Origin: Variovorax sp.
GTDB lineage: Bacteria > Pseudomonadota > Gammaproteobacteria > Burkholderiales > Burkholderiaceae_C
Assembly: GCA_004210915.1 (NCBI GenBank)
Contig: SEGS01000024.1
Span: 1-44,344, forward strand
Reading direction: 5' to 3'
Length of the DNA: 44,344 nt
The translations under genes were made by a program, and so were the position numbers. Below, one piece after another: positions 19,876 through 28,885 of the stretch. Within the stretch, counting starts at the first letter, position 1. Every line of letters begins with the position of its first letter. Below the pieces are notes generated by a model. It was not told where the DNA came from and made no database searches. It was given only the letters and a program-made list of their open reading frames with translations.

Positions 19876-21066
19876 ATGCCGCTCCGTCCGCTCACCGTTC
19901 TCACCTCGCTGCTGCACGTCTACCTCGCGTTGCGGTTGCTGCCCGCGCTGTCGGCGCTCACGCCGGCCTGGTGGGCGCTGCTGGTCGCGCTCGCTGTATC
20001 GGCCTTCACGATGCCGATGCCGTTCGTCGGCCTGAATTCGAAGGGCGCGCCTTTTTCCGACAGCTGGAAGTGGATCGGTTTGATCAGCATGGGCTGGTTC
20101 TCGTCGATGTTCGTGCTGACGGTGGCACGTGATCTGGGCCTGCTGCTGGTGTGGCTGGCCGGCGCGGTGGGCTGGCTGCCGACCAGCGCCCACACCTGGC
20201 AGGGGCTCAAGGGCTGGAGCGCAGCGGGCGTGGCGCTGCTGGCGACGGGGGTCTCGCTCGTGGGCTATTTTAATGCGCGGCGCACCGCCGGCGTGCGGCA
20301 TGTGACGGTGCCGATCGACGGGCTGCCCGATGCGCTGAACGGCTTCACGATTGCGCAGCTGAGCGACATCCATGTGGGCCCGACCATCAAGCGCGCCTAC
20401 ATCCAGCGGATGGTGGACGCGGTCAACCGGCTCGGGGCCGATGCGATCGCCATCACGGGCGATCTGGTCGACGGCAGCGTGGCCGAGCTGCGCGAGCACA
20501 TCGCGCCGCTGGCCGGCTTGCGGGCACGGCACGGAACGTTCGTGGTGACGGGCAACCACGAGTACTACGCCGGCGCGCATGCCTGGATCGACGAGCTGCG
20601 CCGCCTCGGCCTGAAGGTGCTGCTGAACGAGCACGCGGTGCTGCACACGCGCAACGTTCGTGGCGCGCAGACCGACGAAGAGCTCTTCGAAAGCGCGCTG
20701 GTGCTGGCCGGCGTGACCGACTTCACCGCGGGCCATTTCGATGCCTCGCACGCCAGCGACCCGCACCGCGCGTTGCACGATGCACCGCCGCTGGTGCACA
20801 CGCGCGTGCTGCTCGCGCACCAGCCGCGCAGCGCAGTGGCGGCGGCCGCGGCAGGCTTCCAGCTGCAGCTGTCGGGCCACACGCACGGCGGCCAGTTCTT
20901 TCCGTGGAACCTGTTCGTGCCGATGCAACAGCCCTTCACTGCGGGGCTGCATCGTCTGCAGGACATGTGGGTCTATGTGAGCCGCGGCACCGGCTACTGG
21001 GGCCCGCCGAAGCGCTTTGGGGCGCCTTCGGAAATCACGCTGGTGCGATTGGTGCCGGCCGGCTGA
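19876..21066 (+). CDS. Membrane-anchored metallophosphoesterase
   Basis: 396 residues. The N-terminal ~140 residues hold four hydrophobic segments, so the protein sits in the inner membrane. The calcineurin-like phosphoesterase domain follows with the five metal-binding blocks: QLSDIHVG (D-x-H), GDLVDG, GNHEYY, LAHQP and GHTHGG. The layout matches the YaeI/YkuE-like group that acts on phospholipid or UDP-sugar pyrophosphates, but the substrate here is not known. The ATG at 19876 gives the natural start of the hydrophobic region; the open frame starts 51 bases earlier. Confidence 0.9.
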   Translation: MPLRPLTVLTSLLHVYLALRLLPALSALTPAWWALLVALAVSAFTMPMPFVGLNSKGAPFSDSWKWIGLISMGWFSSMFVLTVARDLGLLLVWLAGAVGWLPTSAHTWQGLKGWSAAGVALLATGVSLVGYFNARRTAGVRHVTVPIDGLPDALNGFTIAQLSDIHVGPTIKRAYIQRMVDAVNRLGADAIAITGDLVDGSVAELREHIAPLAGLRARHGTFVVTGNHEYYAGAHAWIDELRRLGLKVLLNEHAVLHTRNVRGAQTDEELFESALVLAGVTDFTAGHFDASHASDPHRALHDAPPLVHTRVLLAHQPRSAVAAAAAGFQLQLSGHTHGGQFFPWNLFVPMQQPFTAGLHRLQDMWVYVSRGTGYWGPPKRFGAPSEITLVRLVPAG

Positions 21067-21100
21067 GCGTGCCGGTTGCGGTCGCCTGACCGCGCTGGAA

Positions 21101-21589
21101 TCAAGCCTTGCGCAGACCCGACAGGCGCCGCGCGTTCGACGTGGCCTTGGCGTGGATCGGCGCCAGCGCATCGTGCGCAGCAAACACCGGCGCGTTGCCC
21201 AGGTCGCCCGACGACGCGACCGACAGGGTCGCGGCCTCCATGAATTCATCGCTGCGTTCGGCTGCCTGCGCGGGCGTGACGCTGGTGGCCATGGCGAAAA
21301 AGGCGGTGACGCTGGCCATCCAGTGCTGTGCGGCGCGCGTGCTGAGCGCGAACTGCGTGGTGGCGACGGCCATGCCCGATTCGCTCGCGGCGGCCAGCTT
21401 CTCCTGGCCCATCAACTGGAACTCCGCCATGTCGACGGCGTCGGGCGTGAGCCCGGCGCGTGCCATCCGCTCGGTGCGCATCTGGATCACCGAGCCCGAG
21501 GACCACAGCATCTCCTGGGTCTTGACCGCCAGGTCGACCCACAACGTGAGCGGATTGGCGGGACCGGGAGAGGCGAGGCGGTTGGACAT
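21101..21589 (-). CDS. Phasin-like polyhydroxyalkanoate granule protein
   Basis: 162 residues, helical and amphipathic without signal peptide: MSNRLASPGPANPLTLWVDL, VKTQEMLWSSGSVIQMRTERM, then AATLSVASSGD near the C-terminus. Pattern and length fit granule-associated phasins of Comamonadaceae, which coat PHA granules. Recognition rests on overall pattern rather than a catalytic motif. It is transcribed convergently with the metallophosphoesterase (35 bases apart) and is followed upstream by an unlinked DNA-repair operon on the same strand. Confidence 0.65.
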   Translation of the reverse strand: MSNRLASPGPANPLTLWVDLAVKTQEMLWSSGSVIQMRTERMARAGLTPDAVDMAEFQLMGQEKLAAASESGMAVATTQFALSTRAAQHWMASVTAFFAMATSVTPAQAAERSDEFMEAATLSVASSGDLGNAPVFAAHDALAPIHAKATSNARRLSGLRKA

Positions 21590-21700
21590 GGAGAGCGTGC
21601 GAAGTCGGAAAGAGCCCACTATAGGCGCTTGCGGCCGATTTTGCTGCACTGCAGCAAACGCGATGGGCACGCAGGTGACAAAGGTCCGGCTTTGGTCGGC

Positions 21701-23287
21701 TCAGCGCGGATCGGCCGGGGGTTCAGCCACAACTTGGGCGGCCTGCGCCAAGTCGGCCAACCAGTCGCGGTACGCCGCTTCGGCGTCGGCCAGGTCCGCG
21801 CGATCGGCCCGCAACAAGGCCGAAGGATGCAGCGTGACCAGCACCCGCAGGCCATCGGCGCGCGTGTGCCACTGGCCGCGCACCTTCGTCACCGCCACGG
21901 GCTCGCCCAGCAGCGCCCGCGCGGCGGTGGCGCCGAGCGCGACCAGCGCGCGCGGCCGAACCTGCGCGATCTCGCTGTCGAGCCAATGCAGGCAGGCCGC
22001 GGCCTCGCGCTGCCCGGGCGTCTTGTGGATGCGCCGCTTGCCGCGCAGCTCGAACTTGAAGTGCTTGACCGCGTTGGTCACGTAGAGGCGGTCGCGCGGC
22101 CAGCCGAGTTGCGCGATCGCGCGGTCGAACAACTGGCCCGCGGGGCCGACGAAGGGCCGCCCGCGCAGGTCTTCCTGATCGCCCGGCTGCTCGCCGACCA
22201 CCATGAGCGCGGCGCGCACCGGCCCTTCGCCGAACACCGACTGCGTGGCGTGGGCGCCGATCGGGCATTCGCGGCAACGGTTCGTGGCCGCCTTCAGGAC
22301 CGCAAGCGCTTCAACCGGATCCTCGGGCAGCGCGGCGACGGGCCCCGTCGCGGTGGCAGCATCGCGCGCCGCGTTCTCGATGGCCGGGTGGGAGCCCGGC
22401 GCGTGATGCACCTCGAGCGGCACGATGCGACGCGCCGGCATCGTGGGCGCAGCGTCGACCATGCGGCCGCTGCGTTCGGTGGCGCCGGCTGTCAGTTCCC
22501 CGATCAGCGCGGCTTCGGGCAGGTTGCGCCAGTACTTCACCGGCATCTCCTTCTTCATCATCGCGAGCTTGAGCCGCGCCGGATTGAAGATGTGGGCGTA
22601 GTACGTGAGCCACAGCGCCTCGCCTGCGTCGGGCGGCGGGGCATCGCGCCGCTCGCCGCCGGGGCCGAAGCGCAGCGCATGGCCGTCCCAGGCCACCGAT
22701 TGCTCGGGCGTGAGGATGGCCCAGTGCATCTGCGTGAAGCGGCGCGCGAAGAAGGGCGCCACGGCCTCCACGATGTAGTGGTCGGGCTCGAACCAGGCGA
22801 CGTGCAGCGGTGCCTCGCCGGGCGCGCGCTCCAGCGTGCGGAAGCGCACGAAGGCCTTCATCTTGTGCATGTCGCGCCGAACCGATTGCGCCATGTGCTG
22901 GGCTTCGATGCGGTCGGCGTCGAGCGGATCGTGCCGCAGCGCGGGCTCCTGCGTGTAGCGCCACAGCAGGCGATAGAGCAGGCCGAAGCGGGCCGGGTCG
23001 TTGTGCAGGATGACCGTGGCGCACAGTGTGAGGAAAGACGGCGGCACGACCGCGCTCACTGCGCCATGAGCGGGCGCTGCAGACGCTGAAGGGCCTGACG
23101 GCGGTGCGTCGCTAGCTCCACCCACTGGTCCCGCATGGCCGAACAGGTCGCCCGCCGCGCTGGCCGGCGTGTGCCAGACGACGGCCTCAGGTGGCACCTG
23201 CGCAGCCAACAGCGCGCGCGCTTCGTGCCTGAAACCCGGCCAGTCGGTCTCGCTCGCCAGCGTGACGTGGGTCGGGCGGCGCGTCAT
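21701..23287 (-). CDS. udgX: DUF4130-UdgX fusion, uracil-DNA binding protein
   Basis: 528 residues with two parts. The N-terminal ~300 residues are the DUF4130 domain found next to radical SAM repair proteins (QSVRRDMHKMKAFVRFR, FTQMHWAILTPEQSVAWDG). The C-terminal ~200 are a UdgX-type uracil-DNA glycosylase: GEQPGDQED at 365-373, the diagnostic loop KRRIHKTP at 417-424 and HPSALLR at 487-493. His421 corresponds to the histidine that in characterised UdgX forms a covalent bond with the uracil site. Cys338, Cys341 and Cys432 are candidates for iron-sulfur ligands. It follows the radical SAM gene after 18 bases and shares its LexA-controlled promoter. Confidence 0.93.
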   Translation of the reverse strand: MTRRPTHVTLASETDWPGFRHEARALLAAQVPPEAVVWHTPASAAGDLFGHAGPVGGASDAPPSGPSASAAPAHGAVSAVVPPSFLTLCATVILHNDPARFGLLYRLLWRYTQEPALRHDPLDADRIEAQHMAQSVRRDMHKMKAFVRFRTLERAPGEAPLHVAWFEPDHYIVEAVAPFFARRFTQMHWAILTPEQSVAWDGHALRFGPGGERRDAPPPDAGEALWLTYYAHIFNPARLKLAMMKKEMPVKYWRNLPEAALIGELTAGATERSGRMVDAAPTMPARRIVPLEVHHAPGSHPAIENAARDAATATGPVAALPEDPVEALAVLKAATNRCRECPIGAHATQSVFGEGPVRAALMVVGEQPGDQEDLRGRPFVGPAGQLFDRAIAQLGWPRDRLYVTNAVKHFKFELRGKRRIHKTPGQREAAACLHWLDSEIAQVRPRALVALGATAARALLGEPVAVTKVRGQWHTRADGLRVLVTLHPSALLRADRADLADAEAAYRDWLADLAQAAQVVAEPPADPR

Positions 23288-23305
23288 GGCGTCATCGCAT
23301 CAGGG

Positions 23306-24601
23306 TCAGAACAGCGACGCCTGCACGGGCGCTGGCCGCACCAGCGCCGCCAGGCTCTCTGCATCGAGCGCGCGGCCGGGTTGGTGGTCGGCGGTCAGCA
23401 CGAAAGGCAGCACCTTGCGCAGCGGCACATGCAGGCGACCGAGGTCGTCGCTGCGCACGCGCCGAACGCGCCGAGCGGCGAGCAGCCGGTCGACCGCCTT
23501 GACACCCAGGCCGGGCACGCGCAGCAGCATCTCGCGGGGCGCGCGGTTGAGGTCGACCGGGAAGCGGTCGCGGTGCGCAAGCGCCCATGCCAGCTTCGGA
23601 TCGACGTCGAGCGACAGCATGCTGCTGCCGGTAACGCCCGTGGCATCTGGCGCCGCGCTCGGCACGATCTCGTCGTGCGCGAAGCCGTAGAAGCGCATCA
23701 GCCAGTCGGCCTGGTAAAGCCGGTGCTCGCGCACCATCGGCGGCGCGACCAGCGGCAGCGACGACGAGGCATCGGGAATCGGGCTGAAGGCCGAGTAGTA
23801 GACGCGCCGCAGCTTGTACGCACCGTACAGGTTGGCGCTGGCCGCAAGGATCGCCGCATCGTCGGTCGCATCGGCGCCGACGATCATCTGCGTGCTCTGG
23901 CCGGCCGGCGCGAACTTCGGCGCGGCTGCACGCCGCGGCGTGGCACGCGGCAGCGACACCACGGGGCCGGCTGCGGCCTCGCTCGCCGCGCCTTTGGCGT
24001 CGGCGATGTGGATCGTGAGCCGCGCCATCGAGCGCCTGATGGCCGCGGCGTCCTTCTCGGGCGCGAGCGCTTCCAGCCCCTCCTGCGTGGGCAGTTCGAC
24101 GTTGATGCTCAGCCGGTCAGCGTAGCGGCCCGCCTTCTCCAGCAGCTCGGGCGATGCGTCGGGGATGGTCTTCAGGTGGATGTAGCCGCGGAAGTCGTGC
24201 TCCTCGCGCAGCACGCGGGCGACTTCGACCACCTGCTCCATCGTGTAGTCGGGGTTGCGGATGATGCCGCTCGACAGGAACAAGCCTTCGATGCAATTGC
24301 GCCGGTAGAAGTCGAGCGTGAGCGCCACGACTTCATCGACCGAGAAGCGCGCCCGGGGCACGTTGCTGGTCACGCGGTTCACGCAATACAGGCAGTCGTA
24401 CTGGCAGAAATTGGTGAGCAGGATCTTCAGCAGCGAGATGCAGCGACCGTCCGGGGCATAGCTGTGGCAGATGCCGGAACCCTCGGTCGACCCAATGCCG
24501 CGCCCGCCCACCGAATTGCGCTTGCTGGTGCCGCTCGACGCGCACGACGCATCGTATTTGGCGGCGTCGGCCAGGATGGCGAGCTTTTGCTGGATTTGCA
24601 C
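23306..24601 (-). CDS. Putative DNA modification/repair radical SAM protein
   Basis: 431 residues. The radical SAM cluster motif is CQYDCLYC with Cys66, Cys70 and Cys73 (CxxxCxxC), preceded by a further Cys-rich N-terminus (ASCASSGTSKRN, GICHSYAPDGRC). The C-terminus has a helix-hairpin-helix (LRVPGLGVKAVDRLLAARR) for DNA contact. This combination defines the radical SAM family that is paired with DUF4130-UdgX proteins. The GTG at 24601 starts where homologues start; no in-frame ATG lies upstream before the promoter. A LexA box touches this start codon, so expression is probably SOS-induced. Its chemistry on DNA is not established. Confidence 0.92.
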   Translation of the reverse strand: MQIQQKLAILADAAKYDASCASSGTSKRNSVGGRGIGSTEGSGICHSYAPDGRCISLLKILLTNFCQYDCLYCVNRVTSNVPRARFSVDEVVALTLDFYRRNCIEGLFLSSGIIRNPDYTMEQVVEVARVLREEHDFRGYIHLKTIPDASPELLEKAGRYADRLSINVELPTQEGLEALAPEKDAAAIRRSMARLTIHIADAKGAASEAAAGPVVSLPRATPRRAAAPKFAPAGQSTQMIVGADATDDAAILAASANLYGAYKLRRVYYSAFSPIPDASSSLPLVAPPMVREHRLYQADWLMRFYGFAHDEIVPSAAPDATGVTGSSMLSLDVDPKLAWALAHRDRFPVDLNRAPREMLLRVPGLGVKAVDRLLAARRVRRVRSDDLGRLHVPLRKVLPFVLTADHQPGRALDAESLAALVRPAPVQASLF

Positions 24602-24637
24602 TGTATGAATATACAGTTTTGAGTCGTCTGGTGTCGG
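24601..24637 (-). promoter_or_regulatory. LexA (SOS) box and overlapping promoter of the radical SAM-udgX operon
   Basis: CTGTATGAATATACAG at 24601-24616 is a perfect CTGT-N8-ACAG SOS box with the AT-rich core of strong LexA sites. On the minus strand a -10 TATATT (24608-24613) lies inside it, with an 18-base spacer to a -35-like CCGACA (24632-24637). Transcription would begin about at the GTG, so the message is probably leaderless; no ribosome-binding site is visible. LexA bound here would cover the -10. Confidence 0.85.
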
Positions 24638-24668
24638 CGCGACAGCGGCGTCCGTGCCACCGGGAGGG

Positions 24669-25697
24669 TTATGCCTGCGCGTGCGCCGCTAGCCGCTTCG
24701 CGCGGAGCTCGGTGACGAGAAACGCCACCGTGGCCACGGCCAGCGGCAACAGGTAATAGAGCGCGCGATACGCCAGCAAGGCGCCCAGCAATTTGCCCTG
24801 CGCCATCTGGTGCGACAGCAGCGCCACGAACACCGCTTCCAGCACACCCAACCCGGCCGGCACGTGCGTGATGACGCCCGCGACCGCCGCCACCAGCAGC
24901 ACGGCCAGCACCTGCGGATACGCAACCTCGCCTTGCAGCAGGAACCAGATCACGCCGCCGATCAACGACCAGTTGGTGCACGACATCACCAACTGCAGCA
25001 ACGCCATGCGGAAGGTCGGCACCTGCAGCTCGTGCCCGCGCACCGTCCAGCTGCGTCGCTTCGAGACGGCGCACGTCACCAGATAGGCCGCGGCCAGCGC
25101 GAGCAAAGCGGCACCGAGCAGGCGCAGACCGCCGCTGTCGATCTTCCAATCGGGCGGCAGGGTCATCGGGAAGAAGCAGAAGGCGATGCCCGCCACCACG
25201 AGGTAGCCGAACCAGTTGGTCAGCATGCTGAAGCCGAGCACGCGCGTGATGGTGTCGTTGTCGAGCCCGAGCTTTGAATAGAGCCGATAGCGAAACGCCA
25301 CGCCGCCGACCAGCGATCCCAGGTTGAGGTTGAAGGCGTAGCTGATGAAGGTGACACCCATCACCGTGCCGGTGCCCAGCTTGTGGCCCGTCAGGTAGCG
25401 GCCGAGCAGGTCGTAGGTGCTGTACAGCGCAAAACTCATGGCGGCAACCGCGCCGGCGATGAGCAGTGTGCGCAGCGGCAAGGCCTTCATGGCCACGAAC
25501 ACTTCCGGCCAGTCGATGGTGTGCGCCTGCTTGAAAAGCAACCAGGCGATCAGGGCGAAGAAGCCCCAGACCACGATGCGTTTGGCCCACGGCCACCACG
25601 GCTGGCGGGTCAGGGCGTTGCCGCCGCCGCTGTCAGCACCCTTAATGCCCGCGTCATCCGACCCCTTGGCCGGCGCGGGCGTGGCGGTGGTCGTCAT
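24669..25697 (-). CDS. ybhN: YbhN-like inner-membrane protein (LPG synthase TM family, UPF0104)
   Basis: 342 residues with about eight hydrophobic segments after a polar N-terminus of 35 residues. The pattern matches the lysylphosphatidylglycerol synthase transmembrane (flippase-like) family: FISYAFNLNLGSLVGGVAFRYRLYS and ITHVPAGLGVLEAVFVALLS are typical. There is no aminoacyl-transferase domain, so it is the YbhN type, not MprF. In E. coli ybhP-clsB-ybhN form the same unit; this and the cardiolipin synthase neighbour suggest a role in phospholipid transport or anionic lipid homeostasis (inference). The ATG overlaps the clsB stop (ATGA). Confidence 0.9.
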   Translation of the reverse strand: MTTTATPAPAKGSDDAGIKGADSGGGNALTRQPWWPWAKRIVVWGFFALIAWLLFKQAHTIDWPEVFVAMKALPLRTLLIAGAVAAMSFALYSTYDLLGRYLTGHKLGTGTVMGVTFISYAFNLNLGSLVGGVAFRYRLYSKLGLDNDTITRVLGFSMLTNWFGYLVVAGIAFCFFPMTLPPDWKIDSGGLRLLGAALLALAAAYLVTCAVSKRRSWTVRGHELQVPTFRMALLQLVMSCTNWSLIGGVIWFLLQGEVAYPQVLAVLLVAAVAGVITHVPAGLGVLEAVFVALLSHQMAQGKLLGALLAYRALYYLLPLAVATVAFLVTELRAKRLAAHAQA

Positions 25698-26926
25698 GCC
25701 GCAGCGTCCGTTTGCGTGGCACCACCGGCGCGCGGCTCGGGCGCGCTCGGCGGCTTCAGCTTGGGTGTGTGACGCGGCAACCAGCCGACCCACGATGGAT
25801 ACCAGCGCAGCACGTGGAAGATGAAGAAGCTGCGCACCAGCCGCCAGCCGCTCCACTCGTCGAGTTGCGAGGCCTCGATCTGCTTGCAGCTGTTGGCCAT
25901 GAGCGTCTCCAACCGTTCGGAGAGCTCCTGGTTGAAAGCCTTGTCGCGCACGATGACGTTCGCCTCGAGGTTGAGCGACAGGCTCAGCGGATCGAGGTTG
26001 CTGGAGCCCACCGTGCTCCACAGCTCGTCCATCACCGCGACCTTGCCGTGCAGCGGTCGGTCGCAGTATTCGTACACCTTGACGCCCGCGTGCAGCAGGT
26101 GGTGATAGAGCATGCTGGCCGCGGTCTTCACGATCGGCATGTCGGGCTCGCCCTGCAGGATCAGCCGCACGTCGACACCGCGCCGCGCTGCGCGCCGCAT
26201 CTCCTTGATGAGCCGGTAGCCAGGGAAGAAGTAGGCGTTGGCAATCACCACGCGCTGGCGGGCCGCGCGAATGGCGGCGCGGTAGTGCTGTTCGATGTCG
26301 TTGGTGTGGCGCCGGTTGTCGCGCGTGACGAACATGGCGTCAGCCGTTCCCGTCTGCGGGTTGTCCGCATGGCTCCACTTCATGCGCCGACGGAACCAGC
26401 TCGGCCCCTTGCCGCCGACCGCGATCGCGTGCAGCACGAAGCGGTGGATCTGCGAGACGATCGGGCCGGTCAGCGTGATTGCATAGTCCTGCTTGGCCTT
26501 CGGCCCGAAGTCCATCAGGTGGTCGGCCGAATAGTTGATGCCGCCCACGAAGGCGCGTTCGCCATCGATGACCACGATCTTGCGGTGCATGCGCCGGAAC
26601 ACGTTGAGTCGCTGGCCGAAGAAGCGCGCACCCGGATCGAACACGCGCAACTTGACGCCCACCGACGTAAGCCCGGAAACGAATTCGGGTGAAAGGTCGG
26701 GCGAGCCGAAGCCGTCGACCATCAGGTCAACCTTCACGCCGCGTTGGGCCGCGGCGCGCAACACGCCGTGCAGTTGCTTGCCCACCTTGTCCTCGAACAG
26801 GATGAAGGTTTCGACCACCACTTCGCGCTTGGCAGCCGCGATGGCCTCGAACACGCGTGGAAAGAACTCCTCCCCGTTCTCAAGCAGGTCGATGGTGTTG
26901 CCCGGTACCCAGCGGCTGCTTCTCAT
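25694..26926 (-). CDS. clsB: Cardiolipin synthase ClsB (phospholipase D family)
   Basis: 410 residues. Two HKD motifs of the phospholipase D superfamily are intact: HRKIVVID (His114, Lys116, Asp121) followed by GGIN, and HGKVAVMD (His293, Lys295, Asp300) followed by GSSN. There is no N-terminal membrane pair, as in ClsB. It joins phosphatidyl groups into cardiolipin at the inner membrane. The ATG at 26926 gives the family start near VPGNTIDLLENGEEFFP; the frame is open upstream into ybhP. It lies 10 bases behind ybhP and overlaps ybhN. Confidence 0.93.
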   Translation of the reverse strand: MRSSRWVPGNTIDLLENGEEFFPRVFEAIAAAKREVVVETFILFEDKVGKQLHGVLRAAAQRGVKVDLMVDGFGSPDLSPEFVSGLTSVGVKLRVFDPGARFFGQRLNVFRRMHRKIVVIDGERAFVGGINYSADHLMDFGPKAKQDYAITLTGPIVSQIHRFVLHAIAVGGKGPSWFRRRMKWSHADNPQTGTADAMFVTRDNRRHTNDIEQHYRAAIRAARQRVVIANAYFFPGYRLIKEMRRAARRGVDVRLILQGEPDMPIVKTAASMLYHHLLHAGVKVYEYCDRPLHGKVAVMDELWSTVGSSNLDPLSLSLNLEANVIVRDKAFNQELSERLETLMANSCKQIEASQLDEWSGWRLVRSFFIFHVLRWYPSWVGWLPRHTPKLKPPSAPEPRAGGATQTDAAA

Positions 26927-26936
26927 GACGCGCCCT

Positions 26937-27752
26937 TCACAACTCGATCTCGGCCACCAGCGGCGCATGGTCGGACAGATGCGACCAGGGCTTGCGCGGC
27001 AGCACGACCGGCGAATGCACGCCCGCATTGCGCACGTAGATGCGGTCGAGCGACAACAGCGGAAAGCGCGCGGGAAAGGTCTTGGCGGCGCTGCCATTGG
27101 CGTGAACGAACACTTCGCGCAGCGACGCGCCTTTGGCCAGCACATCGTGGGCGCGACCGCGCCAGTCGTTGAAGTCGCCGGCGACGATCAACGGCGCATC
27201 GGCCGGCACTTCGTCGCGCACGATGTGGCACAGAAGCTCCAGCTGCTGCTGCCGGTGCGCTTCCGCCAGGCCCAGGTGCGCGCAGATCGCGTGCACGTCG
27301 ACCGTGCGGCCGGGCAGGCGCAGCACGCAGTGCAGCAGGCCGCGCTTCTCTGGCCCGCTGATGGACACGTCGTGGTTCTTGAAATGGACGATCGGAAACT
27401 TCGACAGCACCGCGTTGCCGTGGTGCCCTTTGGGATACACCGCGTTGCGGCCGTAGGCGAACTGCGGCCACATCGTGTCGGCGAGGAATTCGTAGTGGGG
27501 CGCCTCGGGCCAGTTGTCGACCTTGCGCGAATGGCGCGAGTGGGTGCCCAGCACCTCCTGGAGGAAAACCACGTCCGCGCCCACCGTGCGCACGGCTTCC
27601 CGCAACTCGGGCAGGATGAACCGGCGGTTGAGTGCCGTGAAGCCCTTGTGGGTGTTCACGGTCATGACTTTGAGCGAGGTGGGGGAGACGGTCACGTACA
27701 GAAGGCCGGGGCCGGCGGAAAGACTGGAGTCCGGTTGTACGTTGCGCCTCAT
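26937..27752 (-). CDS. ybhP: YbhP-like endonuclease/exonuclease/phosphatase family protein
   Basis: 271 residues from the ATG at 27752; starts at 27797 or 27665 are also possible. It has the metal-dependent EEP fold: Asn33 in VNTHKG, Glu66 in FLQEV, Asp193 and Asn195 in AGDFNDW, and Asp261-His262 in SDHAPL. EEP enzymes cut phosphodiesters in nucleic acids or phospholipid headgroups; the pairing with clsB and ybhN points to a lipid substrate, but this is inference. First gene of the ybhP-clsB-ybhN unit. Confidence 0.88.
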   Translation of the reverse strand: MRRNVQPDSSLSAGPGLLYVTVSPTSLKVMTVNTHKGFTALNRRFILPELREAVRTVGADVVFLQEVLGTHSRHSRKVDNWPEAPHYEFLADTMWPQFAYGRNAVYPKGHHGNAVLSKFPIVHFKNHDVSISGPEKRGLLHCVLRLPGRTVDVHAICAHLGLAEAHRQQQLELLCHIVRDEVPADAPLIVAGDFNDWRGRAHDVLAKGASLREVFVHANGSAAKTFPARFPLLSLDRIYVRNAGVHSPVVLPRKPWSHLSDHAPLVAEIEL

Positions 27753-27864
27753 GGCGAGACTGTAGGAACGCGCCACCTTCTGCCTCGCCTTGCGCACGCC
27801 GACGAATCGCGCCTACAGGCGGCGTCGGACGCTGGCCACACCGATGCGCCGCGAGCAACGAGAA

Positions 27865-27892
27865 AGCCCGCAACGCGCGGGCGTTGCGGGCT
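27865..27892 (-). terminator. Hairpin terminator after the Spy/CpxP-like gene
   Basis: Stem AGCCCGCAACGC / GCGTTGCGGGCT with a four-base loop, 35 bases after the stop of the gene at 27927. On the minus strand only a broken T-run follows (TTTCTCGTT), so termination may be partial. It separates this gene from ybhP downstream. Confidence 0.65.
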
Positions 27893-27926
27893 CGAGGGCA
27901 AGCACCTGGGAGGTGCCTGCGGCGGA

Positions 27927-28532
27927 TCAGCTGGCGGCGCGCGTCGCCGGCTTGCCTTCATGCGCACCGTGATGGCCACCGTGGTGACCGCGATGGCCGC
28001 CATGACGGTGACCGCGCAGTGCCGACTCGGCGTCGAAGGTCTTCTGCTGCGCCGGCGTCAGGACGGCATAGAAGGCGCGGGTGGCATCGGCCCGCTTGGC
28101 CAGCATCGCGCTGCGTTCGGCATGGCGTGCCTGCATGCGATCGAGGCGCTCCGGCGTCGTGAGCTTGGCCAGCGCGGCGCGGTCCGGTCGCGGCGCATTC
28201 GCATCGCGGGCCGGCGGCTGCGAGGCGGCGGTGAAGCTGCTCCACGCGCCTTCCTGTGCCGGCGTCAAGGCCAACTTGGCCTTCAGGTCTGCCTGGCCCT
28301 TGGCGCGATGGGCCTGCATGCGCTCGAAGCGCTCGGCCGGGCTCAAGCGCTTGTGCTCGGCGCGCTTCTGCTTCTTGACCGTTTGTTTGGCCTGCTTGTC
28401 GGCGCCGGCCATCGCTTCCGCGGCCGGCGGAACCGGCGCAACTTGCGGCGTTTGTGCGAAGGCACCTGCCGAGGTGAAGGTGGCGGTGGCCAGCAAACCG
28501 GCCCAGAGTGCGCGTTGACGAAGAGTGATCAT
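27927..28532 (-). CDS. Spy/CpxP family periplasmic protein with His-rich tail
   Basis: 201 residues with a Sec signal peptide (cleavage near AGAFA-QT). The body is basic and helical with two LTXXQ-type motifs, LTPAQEGAWSSF and LTPAQQKTFDAES, each following an arginine-rich helix (ERFERMQAHRAKG and ERLDRMQARHAER). These are the marks of Spy/CpxP chaperones, which bind misfolded or sense stressed periplasmic proteins. The C-terminal tail GHRHGGHRGHHGGHHGAHEG is unusual and may bind Ni, Cu or Zn. AGGA lies upstream of the ATG. A role in envelope stress is inferred from the family. Confidence 0.85.
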   Translation of the reverse strand: MITLRQRALWAGLLATATFTSAGAFAQTPQVAPVPPAAEAMAGADKQAKQTVKKQKRAEHKRLSPAERFERMQAHRAKGQADLKAKLALTPAQEGAWSSFTAASQPPARDANAPRPDRAALAKLTTPERLDRMQARHAERSAMLAKRADATRAFYAVLTPAQQKTFDAESALRGHRHGGHRGHHGGHHGAHEGKPATRAAS

Positions 28533-28885
28533 GGTTCGCTTCCTTTCGAAGAAACCGCCGCCGAAGGGCAGCAGGTGGAGTCAGTGTGGAAGCCGTGTGT
28601 GTCGCGCCCATGCGCACACGGTGAGGCTTCGTAAAGTTCAGTGAACGGCGGACGCGCGGGCGGCCGCGGATCGCACTGCGCCCGCGTCGCGCCGGCGCCC
28701 CCGACCACACAGAGGGTAGGTGGCCGGCGTGGCGGCTGTTGGCGGGCGTCCTACGCGGTTGGCGCGGCTGCTGGGCATTCTTGTCTTCACGCCGAGTCCG
28801 GTGAAGCAGCAGCATCACAGGACCCGGCGGCAGGGCGCTTTCTGATCCTGCTCTTTCCGTCCACTCACTCCTTGGAGATATTCGA
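28533..28885. other. Divergent intergenic region, nothing clear
   Basis: About 350 bases between the Spy/CpxP-like gene and the small secreted protein gene. It is G/C-rich with several minor inverted repeats, such as CGTGTGTGTCGCGCCCATGC around 28590-28620. I see no consensus promoter, RNA gene or convincing small protein. Confidence 0.4.
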
